NCBI GenBank assembly: GCA_025362325.1
Contig: JANYGO010000312.1
Coordinates: forward strand, 1-37,632
Source: Cyanobacteriota bacterium
GTDB taxonomy: Bacteria > Cyanobacteriota > Cyanobacteriia > Cyanobacteriales > Microcoleaceae
Direction of reading: 5' to 3'
Length of the DNA: 37,632 bases
The translations under genes and the position numbers were made by a program. Position 1 is the first letter of the stretch. The number at the start of each line of letters is the position of its first letter. The notes beneath the pieces were generated by a model. It searched no databases. It was not told where the DNA came from and was given only the letters and a program-made list of their open reading frames with translations. This document shows, piece by piece, positions 6,948 through 15,315 of this stretch.

Positions 6948-7647
6948 AATCTATTTCTTCTCCCGAGGCGAGATTATCCAATTTTTGCCAATCCAACACA
7001 GTAATTTTTCCGCCTCGACTGTAGGATACAAACGGCTTCAGTTTCTTAAACAAACGTACGCATTCTTCATAGGTGATGCCAATACTGCGAGCAATTTGAT
7101 AGTATGGCAAACGTTTTTCTAAACATACACTATTATTTACAATCTTCGTACCTTGTTCGAGACTAAAGTAATGAATGAATCGGGCCAGCCGCACGATCGC
7201 CCTTTCCGACACCAAACCATGTACAGTATCGTGCAGTTGCTGCAACCGCTGATTAAAAACCGCCAATATTCGCAAAGCAATCTCAGGATTTTGCCGAATT
7301 GCTGCTAGCAAAAATTCCCGTTCTGTGGTAAGAACTTCCACGTCAGTTTCTGCCGTCACCGTTGCGGGGGCAATCCCGTTACCCAGCAAAGCAGGTGCGG
7401 CAAAAATATCTCCCTGAAATAAGGTGCGGAGAATTGTTTCTTTGCCCGCCGCCGCTGTTTTTGCCACCCGCAGCGAACCGCTCAAAACCGTGTATAATTT
7501 TTCGGGGATGCGATCGCCCTCATACATCACAACTTCTCCCTGTCGGTAAGTCCGAATTGCTGTATATTCTTGCAATCGCTCCAATTCAGTTCGGTTTAAG
7601 CTGGCAAATATCCCAATTTCGGCCAGTTGCTCGACGGTTGCTTTCAT
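6946..7647 (-). CDS. Crp/Fnr family transcriptional regulator
   Basis: 233 residues. Residues about 10-125 form a cyclic-nucleotide-binding-like beta barrel ('YRQGEVVMYEGDRIPEKLYT', 'VLSGSLRV', 'GDIFAAPALLG'). Residues about 145-225 are a winged-helix domain ('LPYYQIARSIGITYEECVRL'). The phosphate-binding cassette lacks the FGE...R-(S/A) residues needed for cAMP, so another signal or none is likely; no Fnr-type cysteine cluster is seen. It is convergent with the methyltransferase-cupin pair and divergent from the nuclease gene, with its start 46 bases from the GTG at 7693, so it could control either neighbour. This is typical of local regulators but unproven. Confidence 0.85.
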   Translation of the reverse strand: MKATVEQLAEIGIFASLNRTELERLQEYTAIRTYRQGEVVMYEGDRIPEKLYTVLSGSLRVAKTAAAGKETILRTLFQGDIFAAPALLGNGIAPATVTAETDVEVLTTEREFLLAAIRQNPEIALRILAVFNQRLQQLHDTVHGLVSERAIVRLARFIHYFSLEQGTKIVNNSVCLEKRLPYYQIARSIGITYEECVRLFKKLKPFVSYSRGGKITVLDWQKLDNLASGEEID

Positions 7648-7692
7648 AGATTTAACTTTAGGCGATCGGAGTCCATTGAGAGTATAATAACG

Positions 7693-8211
7693 GTGAATTC
7701 AGAATATATCGAGACCAGCAGAGCCATCTACGAAAATGCCGCACCCGAATATCAGCGATATTATTTTGATGAGATAGCTGGCGGATTTGTGCTCATCCAC
7801 CAACAACACAATCTTAATAATTCGGAAATCTTTGTTGCTGAAGTTTTGGCTAAAATAGGGAAGAGAGTTAGATTGTTGAGCGAGCAAGCAGCAGAGGGTG
7901 TGAGAACGCCTGATGCTGAGATTGACGGTGAGATTTGCGAATTTAAGGAGTTGACAGAACAGACTCAAAATATCAGAGACCGAGTGCAAGAAGGCATCAG
8001 TAGAGCGAAAAATCAAGGTGCATCAGCCGTTATTTTTCACATCAACCGAGAAAATTACGAGGTCTGGAAAATCAATGCCGGCATCAAACAAGCTCTGTTT
8101 TGGGATACCCAAAAGCAAATTCAAAAAATATTTTTTGTTGTTAACAGCGAAGAAATTCAAATAATCACAAGGGAAGAGTGGAAAAATGGAAGATCATTTC
8201 AGCGAATTTAA
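7693..8211 (+). CDS. CdiA-CT-like PD-(D/E)XK nuclease domain protein
   Basis: 172 residues from GTG at 7693 (reads [10 protein letters not shown]); an earlier TTG at 7627 would lie inside the divergent Crp gene and is less likely. The core '[11 protein letters not shown]...[18 protein letters not shown]' followed by '[17 protein letters not shown]' has the order of the CdiA C-terminal tRNase / MuF-type toxin fold: an N-terminal helix, a small sheet, then PD...(E)xK as the catalytic Asp and Glu-x-Lys. 'GASAVIFHI' fits the following strand. There is no large CdiA stalk or secretion signal, so this is a stand-alone ('orphan') toxin-like module. Its last 26 bases overlap the next ORF in another frame, as seen for toxin/immunity pairs. 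Nuclease activity is inferred from motifs. Confidence 0.65.
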   Translation: MNSEYIETSRAIYENAAPEYQRYYFDEIAGGFVLIHQQHNLNNSEIFVAEVLAKIGKRVRLLSEQAAEGVRTPDAEIDGEICEFKELTEQTQNIRDRVQEGISRAKNQGASAVIFHINRENYEVWKINAGIKQALFWDTQKQIQKIFFVVNSEEIQIITREEWKNGRSFQRI

Positions 8212-9217
8212 AGAGATTGTAGGGCGCGGATTGCAGAACAATATGCCGCGAGAGGCTAAACTAATTACTTTAGGGCAAATTTTATATGCTGTTACCCGCG
8301 ACGATATCACCATAGAAGAAGGTTGGCAGCTTGAAGAGATGATGGGCGGCAGAACACAGTGGGAAGAGGCTCTTGAGTACAGTATTTTTGGCTATCCAGT
8401 AGATACGGCAACGCCACCTTTAGACAAACCTCTAATTATTGCTGGCAAAACTTTTCATTCTCGGTTGATGACTGGGACGGGAAAATATCGCAGCATGGCA
8501 GAAATGCAGCAAAGTGTTAACGCTAGCCGCTGCGAAATTGTGACTGTAGCTGTGCGCCGAGTACAAACAAATGCTCCCGGTCATGAAGGATTGGCAGAGG
8601 CTCTTGATTGGACTAAAATTTGGATGCTGCCAAATACTGCTGGTTGTCAAACTGCGGATGAGGCGATTAGAGTTGCTCGTTTGGGCCGGGAAATGGCGAA
8701 GCTTTTGGGACAGGAAGATAATAATTTTGTCAAGTTAGAAGTGATTCCCGATGCTAAATATTTGCTGCCCGATCCGATCGGCACTTTGGAAGCCGCAGAG
8801 CAATTAGTCAAAGAAGGTTTTGCCGTTTTGCCTTACATCAATGCCGATCCGCTGCTAGCCAAACGCCTAGAAGAAGTCGGTTGTGCAACCGTCATGCCTT
8901 TGGGTTCGCCCATCGGTTCCGGGCAAGGGATCAATAATGCCGCCAACATTCAAATCATTATTGATACGGTAAAGATTCCTGTGGTGGTGGATGCGGGGAT
9001 TGGGACTCCCAGCGAAGCTGCCCGAGCCATGGAAATGGGAGCGGATGCACTTTTGATTAATTCGGCGATCGCCAATGCCAAAAATTCTCCGGCAATGGCA
9101 AAAGCCATGGGAATGGCAGCAGAAGCGGGGCGTTTAGCGTACTTAGCAGGAAGAATGCCTGTCAAAGATTATGCGATCGCCTCTTCCCCCGAAACAGGCA
9201 CTGTCAACTCAAAATAA
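8186..9217 (+). CDS. thiG: Thiazole synthase ThiG with ~75-residue N-terminal extension
   Basis: 343 residues. From about residue 80 ('[20 protein letters not shown]') to the end it is a full-length ThiG, the (beta/alpha)8 enzyme that joins deoxyxylulose phosphate, dehydroglycine and ThiS thiocarboxylate into thiazole phosphate for thiamine. The DXP-binding Lys is in 'FVKLEVIPD'; the phosphate loops 'GSPIGSG' and '[11 protein letters not shown]' are intact. Residues 1-75 ('[20 protein letters not shown]', then '[20 protein letters not shown]') are not part of ThiG and look like a separate small acidic helical protein. Its ATG overlaps the preceding nuclease gene by 26 bases, with GGGAAGAG upstream. 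After ATG-ATG near 8339 no in-frame ATG, GTG or TTG precedes the ThiG domain, so ThiG cannot start on its own. An immunity role for the extension is inference. Confidence 0.85.
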   Translation: MEDHFSEFKEIVGRGLQNNMPREAKLITLGQILYAVTRDDITIEEGWQLEEMMGGRTQWEEALEYSIFGYPVDTATPPLDKPLIIAGKTFHSRLMTGTGKYRSMAEMQQSVNASRCEIVTVAVRRVQTNAPGHEGLAEALDWTKIWMLPNTAGCQTADEAIRVARLGREMAKLLGQEDNNFVKLEVIPDAKYLLPDPIGTLEAAEQLVKEGFAVLPYINADPLLAKRLEEVGCATVMPLGSPIGSGQGINNAANIQIIIDTVKIPVVVDAGIGTPSEAARAMEMGADALLINSAIANAKNSPAMAKAMGMAAEAGRLAYLAGRMPVKDYAIASSPETGTVNSK

Positions 9218-9296
9218 ATTCCCCAACTTTTAACGGCGCTTTGAGATCGTTTTTTGGTAAAGTGATGGCAATCAAAAATATTGAGGATTGTTGCCA

Positions 9297-9464
9297 ATGC
9301 CTTACACCACCGAAGAAGACGGACGCTTGAACAACTTTGCCAAAGAGCCGAAAATGTACGGGGCAGAGCCTCCCAATAAGAACCAGCAGCGGAACTACAT
9401 CATCATGGGTATTGCAGCAGCCATGTTGGTGGCCGGTTTGGTATATGTGGCTGCTTCAGTCTAA
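9297..9464 (+). CDS. psb34: Photosystem II assembly protein Psb34
   Basis: 55 residues (MPYTTEEDGRLNNFAKEPKM ... VYVAASV), a short ORF with GAGG nine bases upstream. The soluble charged N-terminus with 'LNNFAKEP', followed by one C-terminal membrane helix (about 34-52), matches the Ssl1498/Psb34 family. Psb34 is a single-helix thylakoid protein that associates with the CP47-containing PSII assembly intermediate, where it replaces high-light-inducible proteins. It is a separate unit 79 bases after thiG and is followed by a clear hairpin terminator. Confidence 0.9.
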   Translation: MPYTTEEDGRLNNFAKEPKMYGAEPPNKNQQRNYIIMGIAAAMLVAGLVYVAASV

Positions 9465-9521
9465 AAACTGGGCTTACACTCAAGGCTGCTTGAAATCGCA
9501 ATTTTAAATAATCCTTCAACT

Positions 9522-9554
9522 AACCATGTTTTCCAACCAGTGGAAACATGGTTT
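9522..9554 (+). terminator. Rho-independent-like terminator after psb34
   Basis: AACCATGTTTTCCA (9522-9535) pairs with TGGAAACATGGTTT (9541-9554) with one bulged base and a 5-base loop, followed by TTTGTGTTT. It lies 58 bases after the psb34 stop. The rest of 9465-9881 holds no gene I can support, only the CTAAAAT array just before the TPR gene. Confidence 0.7.
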
Positions 9555-9820
9555 TTGTGTTTCAATGAAAAGCAGGTAGTTGCGATAATCCTGAACTGTG
9601 CCGAGCGAGCTGAAAAACTAAATAAGACTAGCAGAAATTTGGTGGTTTGCTTGGGGCGATGGGGTTCAGGGACTTGGGTTGCAATTAATCGGACGGCAGC
9701 GTCAAAAATTAAAAATTGCTAATTGAAAATCTACAATCCTGTGGTGGTTAATGGTGCAATTGACTGCCGAACGGGTCGGTGTTGCGAGCGATCGGCTATC
9801 GGCGATTTCAACTCTCAACT

Positions 9821-9869
9821 CTAAAATCTAAAATCTAAAATCTAAAATCTAAAATCTAAAATCTAAAAT
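9821..9869. repeat. CTAAAAT heptamer STRR, 7 units
   Basis: Seven perfect tandem copies of CTAAAAT end 12 bases before the ATG at 9882. The same heptamer occurs as two units at the 3' end of the oxidoreductase gene (near 19895), and a one-base variant (AAATCTC) forms the insert in rnpB. Confidence 0.9.
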
Positions 9870-9881
9870 CGCCAGACCGTG

Positions 9882-12065
9882 ATGTCTATTCCTTCCCAAA
9901 AAGTTTCTAGCTCGAACAAGCAGATCTACCAACGCTTGAAACAGGCGATCGACCTCAACTTACGCCGTCAAATTTTTATCGCCGCCTGCGACGACTTGTA
10001 CTTGCGGGACTGTCTGGCAGCCCGCTTGCAGGCAGAATTAGCAGCAGACAGCCCAGGCTCCTTTCCTCGCTCCCCGATCGACTATCCCCGATTTGTCAGT
10101 TTGGAACTCGACTTGAGCGATCCAAATCCTTGGGACTCGATCGCCCGGTGGCTGACCCAACACCCACCGCCCCAAAACAGGGGTGGCTACACCCGTTTGC
10201 CAGGATTTCAAATTCTCGGGGCAGAACACCTGACCAGGCATTCAGCAGCCGTGCAGTGGTCGTTCCTGAGCTATTTGAGGGACATCGAAGCACACCTGGA
10301 AATGTGCGAGTCTACTCTGTTGCTGTGGGTGTCGCGCCCTTGGCTAAGTTCGATCAAGCAGTCGGCTCCGGAATTTTGGCACTGGCGCACCGGAGTATTC
10401 GAGTTTGAAGGCGAACCAACTCCAGCTCAGGGAGATTTGGGGCACTCCGAGGACTTCGGGAACTCCGAAAACTTGGGAAACTTGCGGGACAACGGAGACT
10501 TGGGTGCCAAACTTTTAATGTCTTCAAAGTCGGGACAATCCCCAATTTCCGATTCCCCCTGGCAGGCGCCAGATGCTAAATCCGTTGAACTGGCAGATTT
10601 GGTGCTAGCAGCGGCTTCTGGGGAGTTGGAAGCCGAAAATAATGCCGCATCGGAGGACAATTTTCTGCCGCTGCAAACCCTGCAATACATTGAACTGCTG
10701 CAAGAACATCAGTGCTGTTCCGAAGCATTGGCTTTGGCTTATCACAGTTTGGGAAATTGCTACCGCGATCGGATTCTGGGCGGCGACGCTTCCCCACAAA
10801 ACCTGACAATCGCCATTGGCGCGATCGAGCAAGTGATTGCGTACCTCGAACTCGATGCCAGCTTACAGTCCAAGCAACCACCAACTGACGAATGCGCGCG
10901 GCTGATTGCCCAATTGACACAAAATTTAACTGACGGCGCCCAGGAGTCCCACAGCCTACCGCCCATGGACGATCTGCTCAACGATCTCGGCACTTTCTAC
11001 TGGATGCTGTCGCGTGATCGCACCAACGGCTCCAATGCCTCAGATCCGCAATCCTGCCTCGAACGCAGCATCGCCCTCTACCTTGAAGGTTTGAACCGCA
11101 CAAATGCCGAGAGCGCACCCCAAACCCGCGTTAGATTAAACAAAAATTTGGGAATCGCCTCGGCAGATTTAGCCCGCTATCGAGACAAGACAGAGAACTT
11201 GCTGCAAGCAGTTGCAGCTTACCAACAAGCGCTGCTGGATCTCGATCCGGCGACGGAGCCCCAGCAGTATGCTGCGGCTCAGAATAATTTGGCGACAGCA
11301 TACTGGAATTTAGCCCAAGATGGTGAGCCGATCGTATATCTCAAAAGCGCGATCGCAGCTTACACCGAAGCCCTCTCCTGCTACAGTCCCGAACGAGAAC
11401 CCCTCAACTATGCCGGAGTCCAAAACAATCTCGGTACAGCCTGCTGGAACCTCGCCCAGCACGAACCCTCAGAACTCCTATTAGTCAAGGCGATTGGGGC
11501 CTACCGCGAAGCGTTGAAATACCGCACCCGAGAATTAGTACCCGCAGCCGCAGCAGCCACCTACAACAATCTGGGTACCGCTTATTGGCATTTGGCGAAC
11601 CAGTTCCAGCAGAAACAGGCCCGGACGGAATCTTTACAGCAGGCGATTACCGCCTACGAAGCTGCCCTGGATATTGCCGTCAAGCTCGATCGAACTCAAC
11701 TCACCTTTGACACTCTTGCCGCCCGCAACAATCTCGGACTAGCCCACTATCAACTAGCCACAGACCCAAATTTCGCCGCCAACAAAGCCGCACAGACCAG
11801 CCATCTCGAAGCAGCACTGCACCACCAGTTGCAAGTGTGCGCCGCATCGGGACAACATCTCCAGGACAAAGGGTTAACATATGGAGATAAACTCAACCTG
11901 CAAGCCCCGGCAAACTCCCAAGCTGCTGATTCCCGGCAAACAGCATTGAGCTATATTGTTAAAACGATTAGAGCTTTTTATAGTGAATGTGGGCTGCAAG
12001 GCCAAAATTTAGCCTTATCCAAAGTTCCCGGAGATTTATTGCCTGAAATCTTGCGTAGGTTATAA
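9882..12065 (+). CDS. Large TPR protein with ATPase-like N-terminal domain
   Basis: 727 residues from ATG 9882 (GTG at 9879 is an alternative). The N-terminal ~180 residues ('RRQIFIAACDDLYLRDCLAA', 'YPRFVSLELDLSDPNPWDSI') resemble the P-loop-like module found in front of TPRs in cyanobacterial proteins, but no Walker A motif is visible. Residues about 184-235 are low-complexity (GDLGHSEDFGNSENLGN and similar), probably a flexible linker. From about 390 to 640 there are at least four TPR-type repeats with the recurring 'NNLGTAYWNLA' core, each preceded by 'AIAAYTEAL'-like helices. TPRs mediate protein-protein contacts; a specific partner is unknown. The OmpR-type regulator 105 bases downstream is on the same strand, but co-transcription is uncertain. 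Confidence 0.75.
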   Translation: MSIPSQKVSSSNKQIYQRLKQAIDLNLRRQIFIAACDDLYLRDCLAARLQAELAADSPGSFPRSPIDYPRFVSLELDLSDPNPWDSIARWLTQHPPPQNRGGYTRLPGFQILGAEHLTRHSAAVQWSFLSYLRDIEAHLEMCESTLLLWVSRPWLSSIKQSAPEFWHWRTGVFEFEGEPTPAQGDLGHSEDFGNSENLGNLRDNGDLGAKLLMSSKSGQSPISDSPWQAPDAKSVELADLVLAAASGELEAENNAASEDNFLPLQTLQYIELLQEHQCCSEALALAYHSLGNCYRDRILGGDASPQNLTIAIGAIEQVIAYLELDASLQSKQPPTDECARLIAQLTQNLTDGAQESHSLPPMDDLLNDLGTFYWMLSRDRTNGSNASDPQSCLERSIALYLEGLNRTNAESAPQTRVRLNKNLGIASADLARYRDKTENLLQAVAAYQQALLDLDPATEPQQYAAAQNNLATAYWNLAQDGEPIVYLKSAIAAYTEALSCYSPEREPLNYAGVQNNLGTACWNLAQHEPSELLLVKAIGAYREALKYRTRELVPAAAAATYNNLGTAYWHLANQFQQKQARTESLQQAITAYEAALDIAVKLDRTQLTFDTLAARNNLGLAHYQLATDPNFAANKAAQTSHLEAALHHQLQVCAASGQHLQDKGLTYGDKLNLQAPANSQAADSRQTALSYIVKTIRAFYSECGLQGQNLALSKVPGDLLPEILRRL

Positions 12066-12170
12066 ATACGGCTATAACTATTAAAAGCTCAATTTTTTCG
12101 AGATTTGTATCCAGTTTTCTATTATTATGGCTGAATATTCTTGCCTAATTCTTCAAGCAAAGTTGTGGTC

Positions 12171-12863
12171 ATGGCCCCTGTAAAAATTCTTGTGGTTGAT
12201 GACGACCCGGCAATCCGAAATTTAATTCATCGTTTTTTGAGCCAGCAAGGTTATCAAGTTGAGTCGGGCGAGGACGGTCAGACTGGTCTAGAATTATTTG
12301 AGCAACTCAATCCTGACTTAGTAGTTCTAGATGTAAATTTACCCGATACGACTGGCTACAAACTTTGTCAAGAAATGCAAAGACGCACGGGCGTGTTTGT
12401 GTTGATGCTGACCAGCCGAACCGATGAAGCTGACAAAATGAAAGGGTTTGCCGAAGGCGCTGACGACTACATTACTAAACCATTTAGTCTTGTAGAAATT
12501 GGAGCTCGCGTTGCAGCTATTCTCAAGCGCAAGCGCATTGTTACTCCCGCCGAACAACAAAGTCTGAACTTTGGACACCTACTGATAGATCCCGTGCGCC
12601 GCGAGGTAATTCTCAGCAATCAGATAGTTGCTTTGACTGCTTTAGAATTTGACCTGCTCTACTGTTTGGCCAGCAAACCCGGTCGCGTATGGAGGCGATC
12701 GGAATTGCTGCATGAAGTGTGGGACTACGAGTATGTAGGAGCCGATCGCGTGGTGGATGTCCATATCGGTCAAATTCGCCGCAAAATTGAACCAGATGCC
12801 AATCAAATTTCCATGATTCAAACCGTCCGGGGCGTGGGTTACAAGTTTGAGCCAACAACCTAG
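12171..12863 (+). CDS. OmpR/PhoB-family response regulator
   Basis: 230 residues from ATG 12171 (MAPVKILVVDDDP); an upstream TTG at 12141 would add ten residues without clear merit. The receiver domain (1-120) has the acidic pocket D10-D11-D12, phospho-acceptor D54 in 'VVLDVNLPD', Thr in 'MLTSRTDE' and Lys in 'DDYITKPF'. The winged-helix effector (about 130-228) has 'ALTALEFDLLYCLASKPGRV', 'VVDVHIGQIRRKIEP' and 'IQTVRGVGYKFE'. No kinase gene is adjacent, so the cognate sensor is unknown. It is close to, but not identical with, the well-known cyanobacterial regulators RpaB and ManR, so I give no symbol. Confidence 0.9.
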   Translation: MAPVKILVVDDDPAIRNLIHRFLSQQGYQVESGEDGQTGLELFEQLNPDLVVLDVNLPDTTGYKLCQEMQRRTGVFVLMLTSRTDEADKMKGFAEGADDYITKPFSLVEIGARVAAILKRKRIVTPAEQQSLNFGHLLIDPVRREVILSNQIVALTALEFDLLYCLASKPGRVWRRSELLHEVWDYEYVGADRVVDVHIGQIRRKIEPDANQISMIQTVRGVGYKFEPTT

Positions 12864-12884
12864 TAACAATCGTCAGAAGGCCTC

Positions 12885-12938
12885 CGGGGCGGGTTCACCA
12901 ATATCTCTGATTCACATACTCGATATTTGTAAACCCGC
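12885..12938. terminator. Bidirectional hairpin between convergent genes
   Basis: GGGCGGGTT near 12886 pairs with AAACCCGCCC near 12930-12939, and the inner AATATC/GATATT extends the stem. It lies in the 83-base gap between the response regulator and the convergent protoporphyrinogen oxidase gene, so it can serve both. Confidence 0.65.
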
Positions 12939-12946
12939 CCTCCCCA

Positions 12947-14383
12947 CTATCTATTCAAATACTCGCCCACTTCTAGCGCCCGCTCAAAACCCCTGCGCAC
13001 ACAATCTCCCAAAGCCACGCCGCCAACGTAGTTGCTGCACAAATACAGCCCTGGCAAAGATTTTAAACCCTGATCGATCTGTTGCAGCCGATCGAAATGA
13101 CCCAAATTGTACTGAGGGATCGCCCGCTTCCACAGATTCACCGCTAACACCTTCGGGGGAGCCGCTGAGGGCTTCAGCAAAATCCGAGACAAATCGCGGT
13201 GCACCTCCCCAACAATCTGTTCTGTGTCGAGATTGCCAATTTCCGAATCAGTAGCCCCGCCGATGTAACTGCTGAGAGTTTGCCAACCCGCAGGCGCGCG
13301 ATCGGCAAATAAACTCGATGTCCAAATCGTCCCGAGGGTGCGAATTCCCTGCCCCCTCGGAATTAAATTCCCAAAACCCACTAATTTTTGCTTGACATCC
13401 GACACCGGATATGCTAATACAACGCAGGCAACTGTAGGATAAGTAAAAGCTTGTAAAGCGCTGCTAATTTCCGGTTGCAGAGGCTGCAACAACTCGGCTG
13501 TAACATAAGCCGGCGTTGTCAACACCACAGTCCGGGCCTCAACTTCCTGCTGTCCGTCCGGCGTCGAAAAGACAGCAATATAAGTTTCGCGTTGTGTGCG
13601 ATCGAGCCGAGTCAGGTGCCAGTTAAGTTTTAGCCGATCGCCCAATTGCGCAGCGATCGCCTCTGGCAGAGCCTTCAACCCCCCTTTAAACGAACCCAAC
13701 TCCCCCGGCTTAGTCTTCGGAACATTCGGGGCTGCGGGCATTTTCTTCGGCCTAGTCCTCGCAGAAAGCAGCGCCCCCGCCACCAGCCCGCCACCCAAAT
13801 CTGCCATCTTTGTTACCCGGCCAAAAGCAGCCGCCGCGCTAAGTTGTTGCGGATCACCCGCATACACCCCAGAAACAAAAGGTTCCACCAAACGCTGCAT
13901 CACTTCCGTCCCCAGATGGCGGCGGAAAAATTGAGAAACAGTTTCCTGATCACCCTGCTGCGAAAGTTGAGAACCCATTGCTGGCGCCACAAACCCCAAA
14001 GCCCCGAACAAAGCCCGCAGTTTCCCCGGAAAACTCAGCAACTGAGACTGAATCATCGCCCCAGGAGTCATCGGCACCGGTTGCAGCTTATTTTGCCAAT
14101 AAACATAACGAGGCAATTTGCGATCGGCAAAAATCAAATCCTGCTTAAGTCCCACATCCACAGCCAACTTCATCAACTCCGGCGTCGGCGAAAAACTATT
14201 CGGGCCCTCCTCCCAGAGAAACCCCTCCGCTGTGACAGTTGTGATATTGCCACCCACACGTCCCTGACTCTCAGCGACCAAAATCGCCCGCGGCGATGCA
14301 CTCGTTGCTTCTTTTTGAAGTGCGTGCGCCAAACTTAAACCGCTAATCCCCGCACCCACAATCAAGGTATCTAAAATTTCCAT
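12947..14383 (-). CDS. hemY: Oxygen-dependent protoporphyrinogen oxidase
   Basis: 478 residues. The N-terminal FAD-binding fold is clear: 'DTLIVGAGISGLSLAHAL' (GxGxxG, about 5-22) and 'GRVGGNITTV' (about 41-50), then 'EEGPNSFSPTPEL'. 'LVEPFVSGVYAGDPQQLS' and the C-terminal 'LYLCSNYVGGVALGDCVRRG' are hallmarks of the plant/Bacillus HemY-type enzyme (EC 1.3.3.4, called hemG in some annotations). It oxidises protoporphyrinogen IX to protoporphyrin IX with O2 in the common heme/chlorophyll pathway, on the thylakoid or plasma membrane. Many cyanobacteria use HemJ instead, so this form is informative. It is convergent with the response regulator and is a single unit. The start ATG 14383 lacks a strong ribosome binding site. 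Confidence 0.93.
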   Translation of the reverse strand: MEILDTLIVGAGISGLSLAHALQKEATSASPRAILVAESQGRVGGNITTVTAEGFLWEEGPNSFSPTPELMKLAVDVGLKQDLIFADRKLPRYVYWQNKLQPVPMTPGAMIQSQLLSFPGKLRALFGALGFVAPAMGSQLSQQGDQETVSQFFRRHLGTEVMQRLVEPFVSGVYAGDPQQLSAAAAFGRVTKMADLGGGLVAGALLSARTRPKKMPAAPNVPKTKPGELGSFKGGLKALPEAIAAQLGDRLKLNWHLTRLDRTQRETYIAVFSTPDGQQEVEARTVVLTTPAYVTAELLQPLQPEISSALQAFTYPTVACVVLAYPVSDVKQKLVGFGNLIPRGQGIRTLGTIWTSSLFADRAPAGWQTLSSYIGGATDSEIGNLDTEQIVGEVHRDLSRILLKPSAAPPKVLAVNLWKRAIPQYNLGHFDRLQQIDQGLKSLPGLYLCSNYVGGVALGDCVRRGFERALEVGEYLNR

Positions 14384-14477
14384 GTTACATATAAAAATAT
14401 CACAATCTTTATGTTACATGGGTTTGCACGGCTTGCGTTCTTTGCTGAATCTACTGCAAAACCGCTTTCCGATTACC

Positions 14478-14575
14478 GAATCGGGAATTGGGAATCGGGA
14501 ATTGGGAATCGGGAATCGGGAATTGGGAATTGGTAATCGGTAATCGGTAATTGGGAATCGGTAATTGGGAATTGG
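14478..14575. repeat. GAATCGG/GAATTGG heptamer STRR, 14 units
   Basis: Fourteen consecutive heptamers of the form (G/T)AAT(C/T)GG, varying at only two positions. It lies upstream of hemY and downstream of the DUF2811 gene. The gap 14384-14748 contains this array and the pyrimidine tract, and no gene. Confidence 0.9.
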
Positions 14576-14623
14576 TAAGCTGTCCCGCATTTCTCAAGCA
14601 TTTTGCTCGAAGGTTGTGGATTA

Positions 14624-14740
14624 ACCTCTCCCCCTCCCTCTCTCCCCCTCTCCCCCTCTTCCCCTCTCCCTCTCTCCCCCTCTCCCCCTCTTCCCATCTC
14701 CCTCTCTCCCTCTCTCTCTCTCCCCCTCTCCCCCTTTTCC
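14624..14740. repeat. ~117-base polypyrimidine tract
   Basis: An almost pure C/T stretch of CCCCTCT and CCCTCTCT units, broken only by a single A near 14695 and another near the 3' end. The complementary strand is polypurine. It starts soon after the heptamer array and ends just before the stop of the DUF2811 gene. A related GGGGAGAT purine tract is at 28430-28530. Confidence 0.9.
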
Positions 14741-14748
14741 CATATCCT

Positions 14749-15009
14749 TCACGAGAACGGAGTTGCATTATTGCTGTGCACATCTTGAGGAGATTGAAAC
14801 AGAGTTTCGAGATAAACTCTTGCAGCTTGGCGGTAGCTGCGCGAAGCTTCCGGCGTACCGCTGTCGGCATTCTGCAACAAAAACAGCGACAGGGAGGCGG
14901 AGAACACTCGGTCTAGATCCCATTCGGGATGAGTTTCCAGGTAAGTTTTGAGAGAATCGTGCAGCGTTTCGGGAATTTCGGCAAAAATACTGACTGTCGG
15001 GTTCATCAT
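14749..15009 (-). CDS. DUF2811 family small protein
   Basis: 86 residues. The N-terminal part ('TVSIFAEIPETLHDSLKTYL', then 'THPEWDLDRVFSASLSLFLL') fits the cyanobacterial DUF2811 family, short proteins of unknown role with a ribbon-helix-helix-like 'IPE.L...L..YL..HP.WD.DRV' core. The C-terminus ('RQAARVYLETLFQSP') is a likely helix. No catalytic motif is seen. Two Met codons open the frame; either may be used. Its 680-base upstream region holds the DnaA-box-like array, so regulation by DnaA is conceivable but untested. Confidence 0.75.
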   Translation of the reverse strand: MMNPTVSIFAEIPETLHDSLKTYLETHPEWDLDRVFSASLSLFLLQNADSGTPEASRSYRQAARVYLETLFQSPQDVHSNNATPFS

Positions 15010-15141
15010 TTTTTTAGTCTCGCTAATAAATTGAAAACAGAACCCCCTTTCGGCCGGATACAGGTGCAGGCACAGCCGAAATCAGAGCGCTTTTTTTTAG
15101 GTCGGTCGCATCATTGTGCGTATCAGGAGGTGAGTTTGTCA

Positions 15142-15225
15142 ATGTTGCGAAATATTACAAACTCCTTGAACTCAAAAAAATATTTACGAAACAATAAGCC
15201 TTTAAGCACATTTTTTGTTACATAA
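15142..15225 (+). CDS. Possible 27-residue peptide with strong ribosome binding site
   Basis: AGGAGG at 15125-15130 precedes an ATG at 15142 with good spacing. The peptide (MLRNITNSLNSKKYLRNNKP...) is basic and Asn/Lys-rich, and ends at TAA 15223-15225. I recognise no family, and an A+T-rich stretch can give such an ORF by chance. It is listed because of the ribosome binding site and its place just before the DnaA-box-like array. Confidence 0.25.
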   Translation: MLRNITNSLNSKKYLRNNKPLSTFFVT

Positions 15226-15315
15226 CTTTATATCTTGGAGTTTGTATGAAGGATGGGGGAGCAGGTTAACGAAATCCCCAATTCCGCAGCAAGATCCGAC
15301 CGTGCCGTTAATTTC

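Noticed and set aside
7627-7692. Longer start (TTG 7627) for the nuclease gene
   Set aside because: It would lie within the coding start of the divergent Crp gene; GTG at 7693 fits the spacing better.
9540-9722. 60-codon open frame downstream of psb34
   Set aside because: It begins inside the psb34 terminator hairpin, has no ribosome binding site and no family.
14551-14916. Open frame rich in Ser, Pro and Leu across the pyrimidine tract
   Set aside because: It is produced by CCCTCT repeats and overlaps the DUF2811 gene in antisense.
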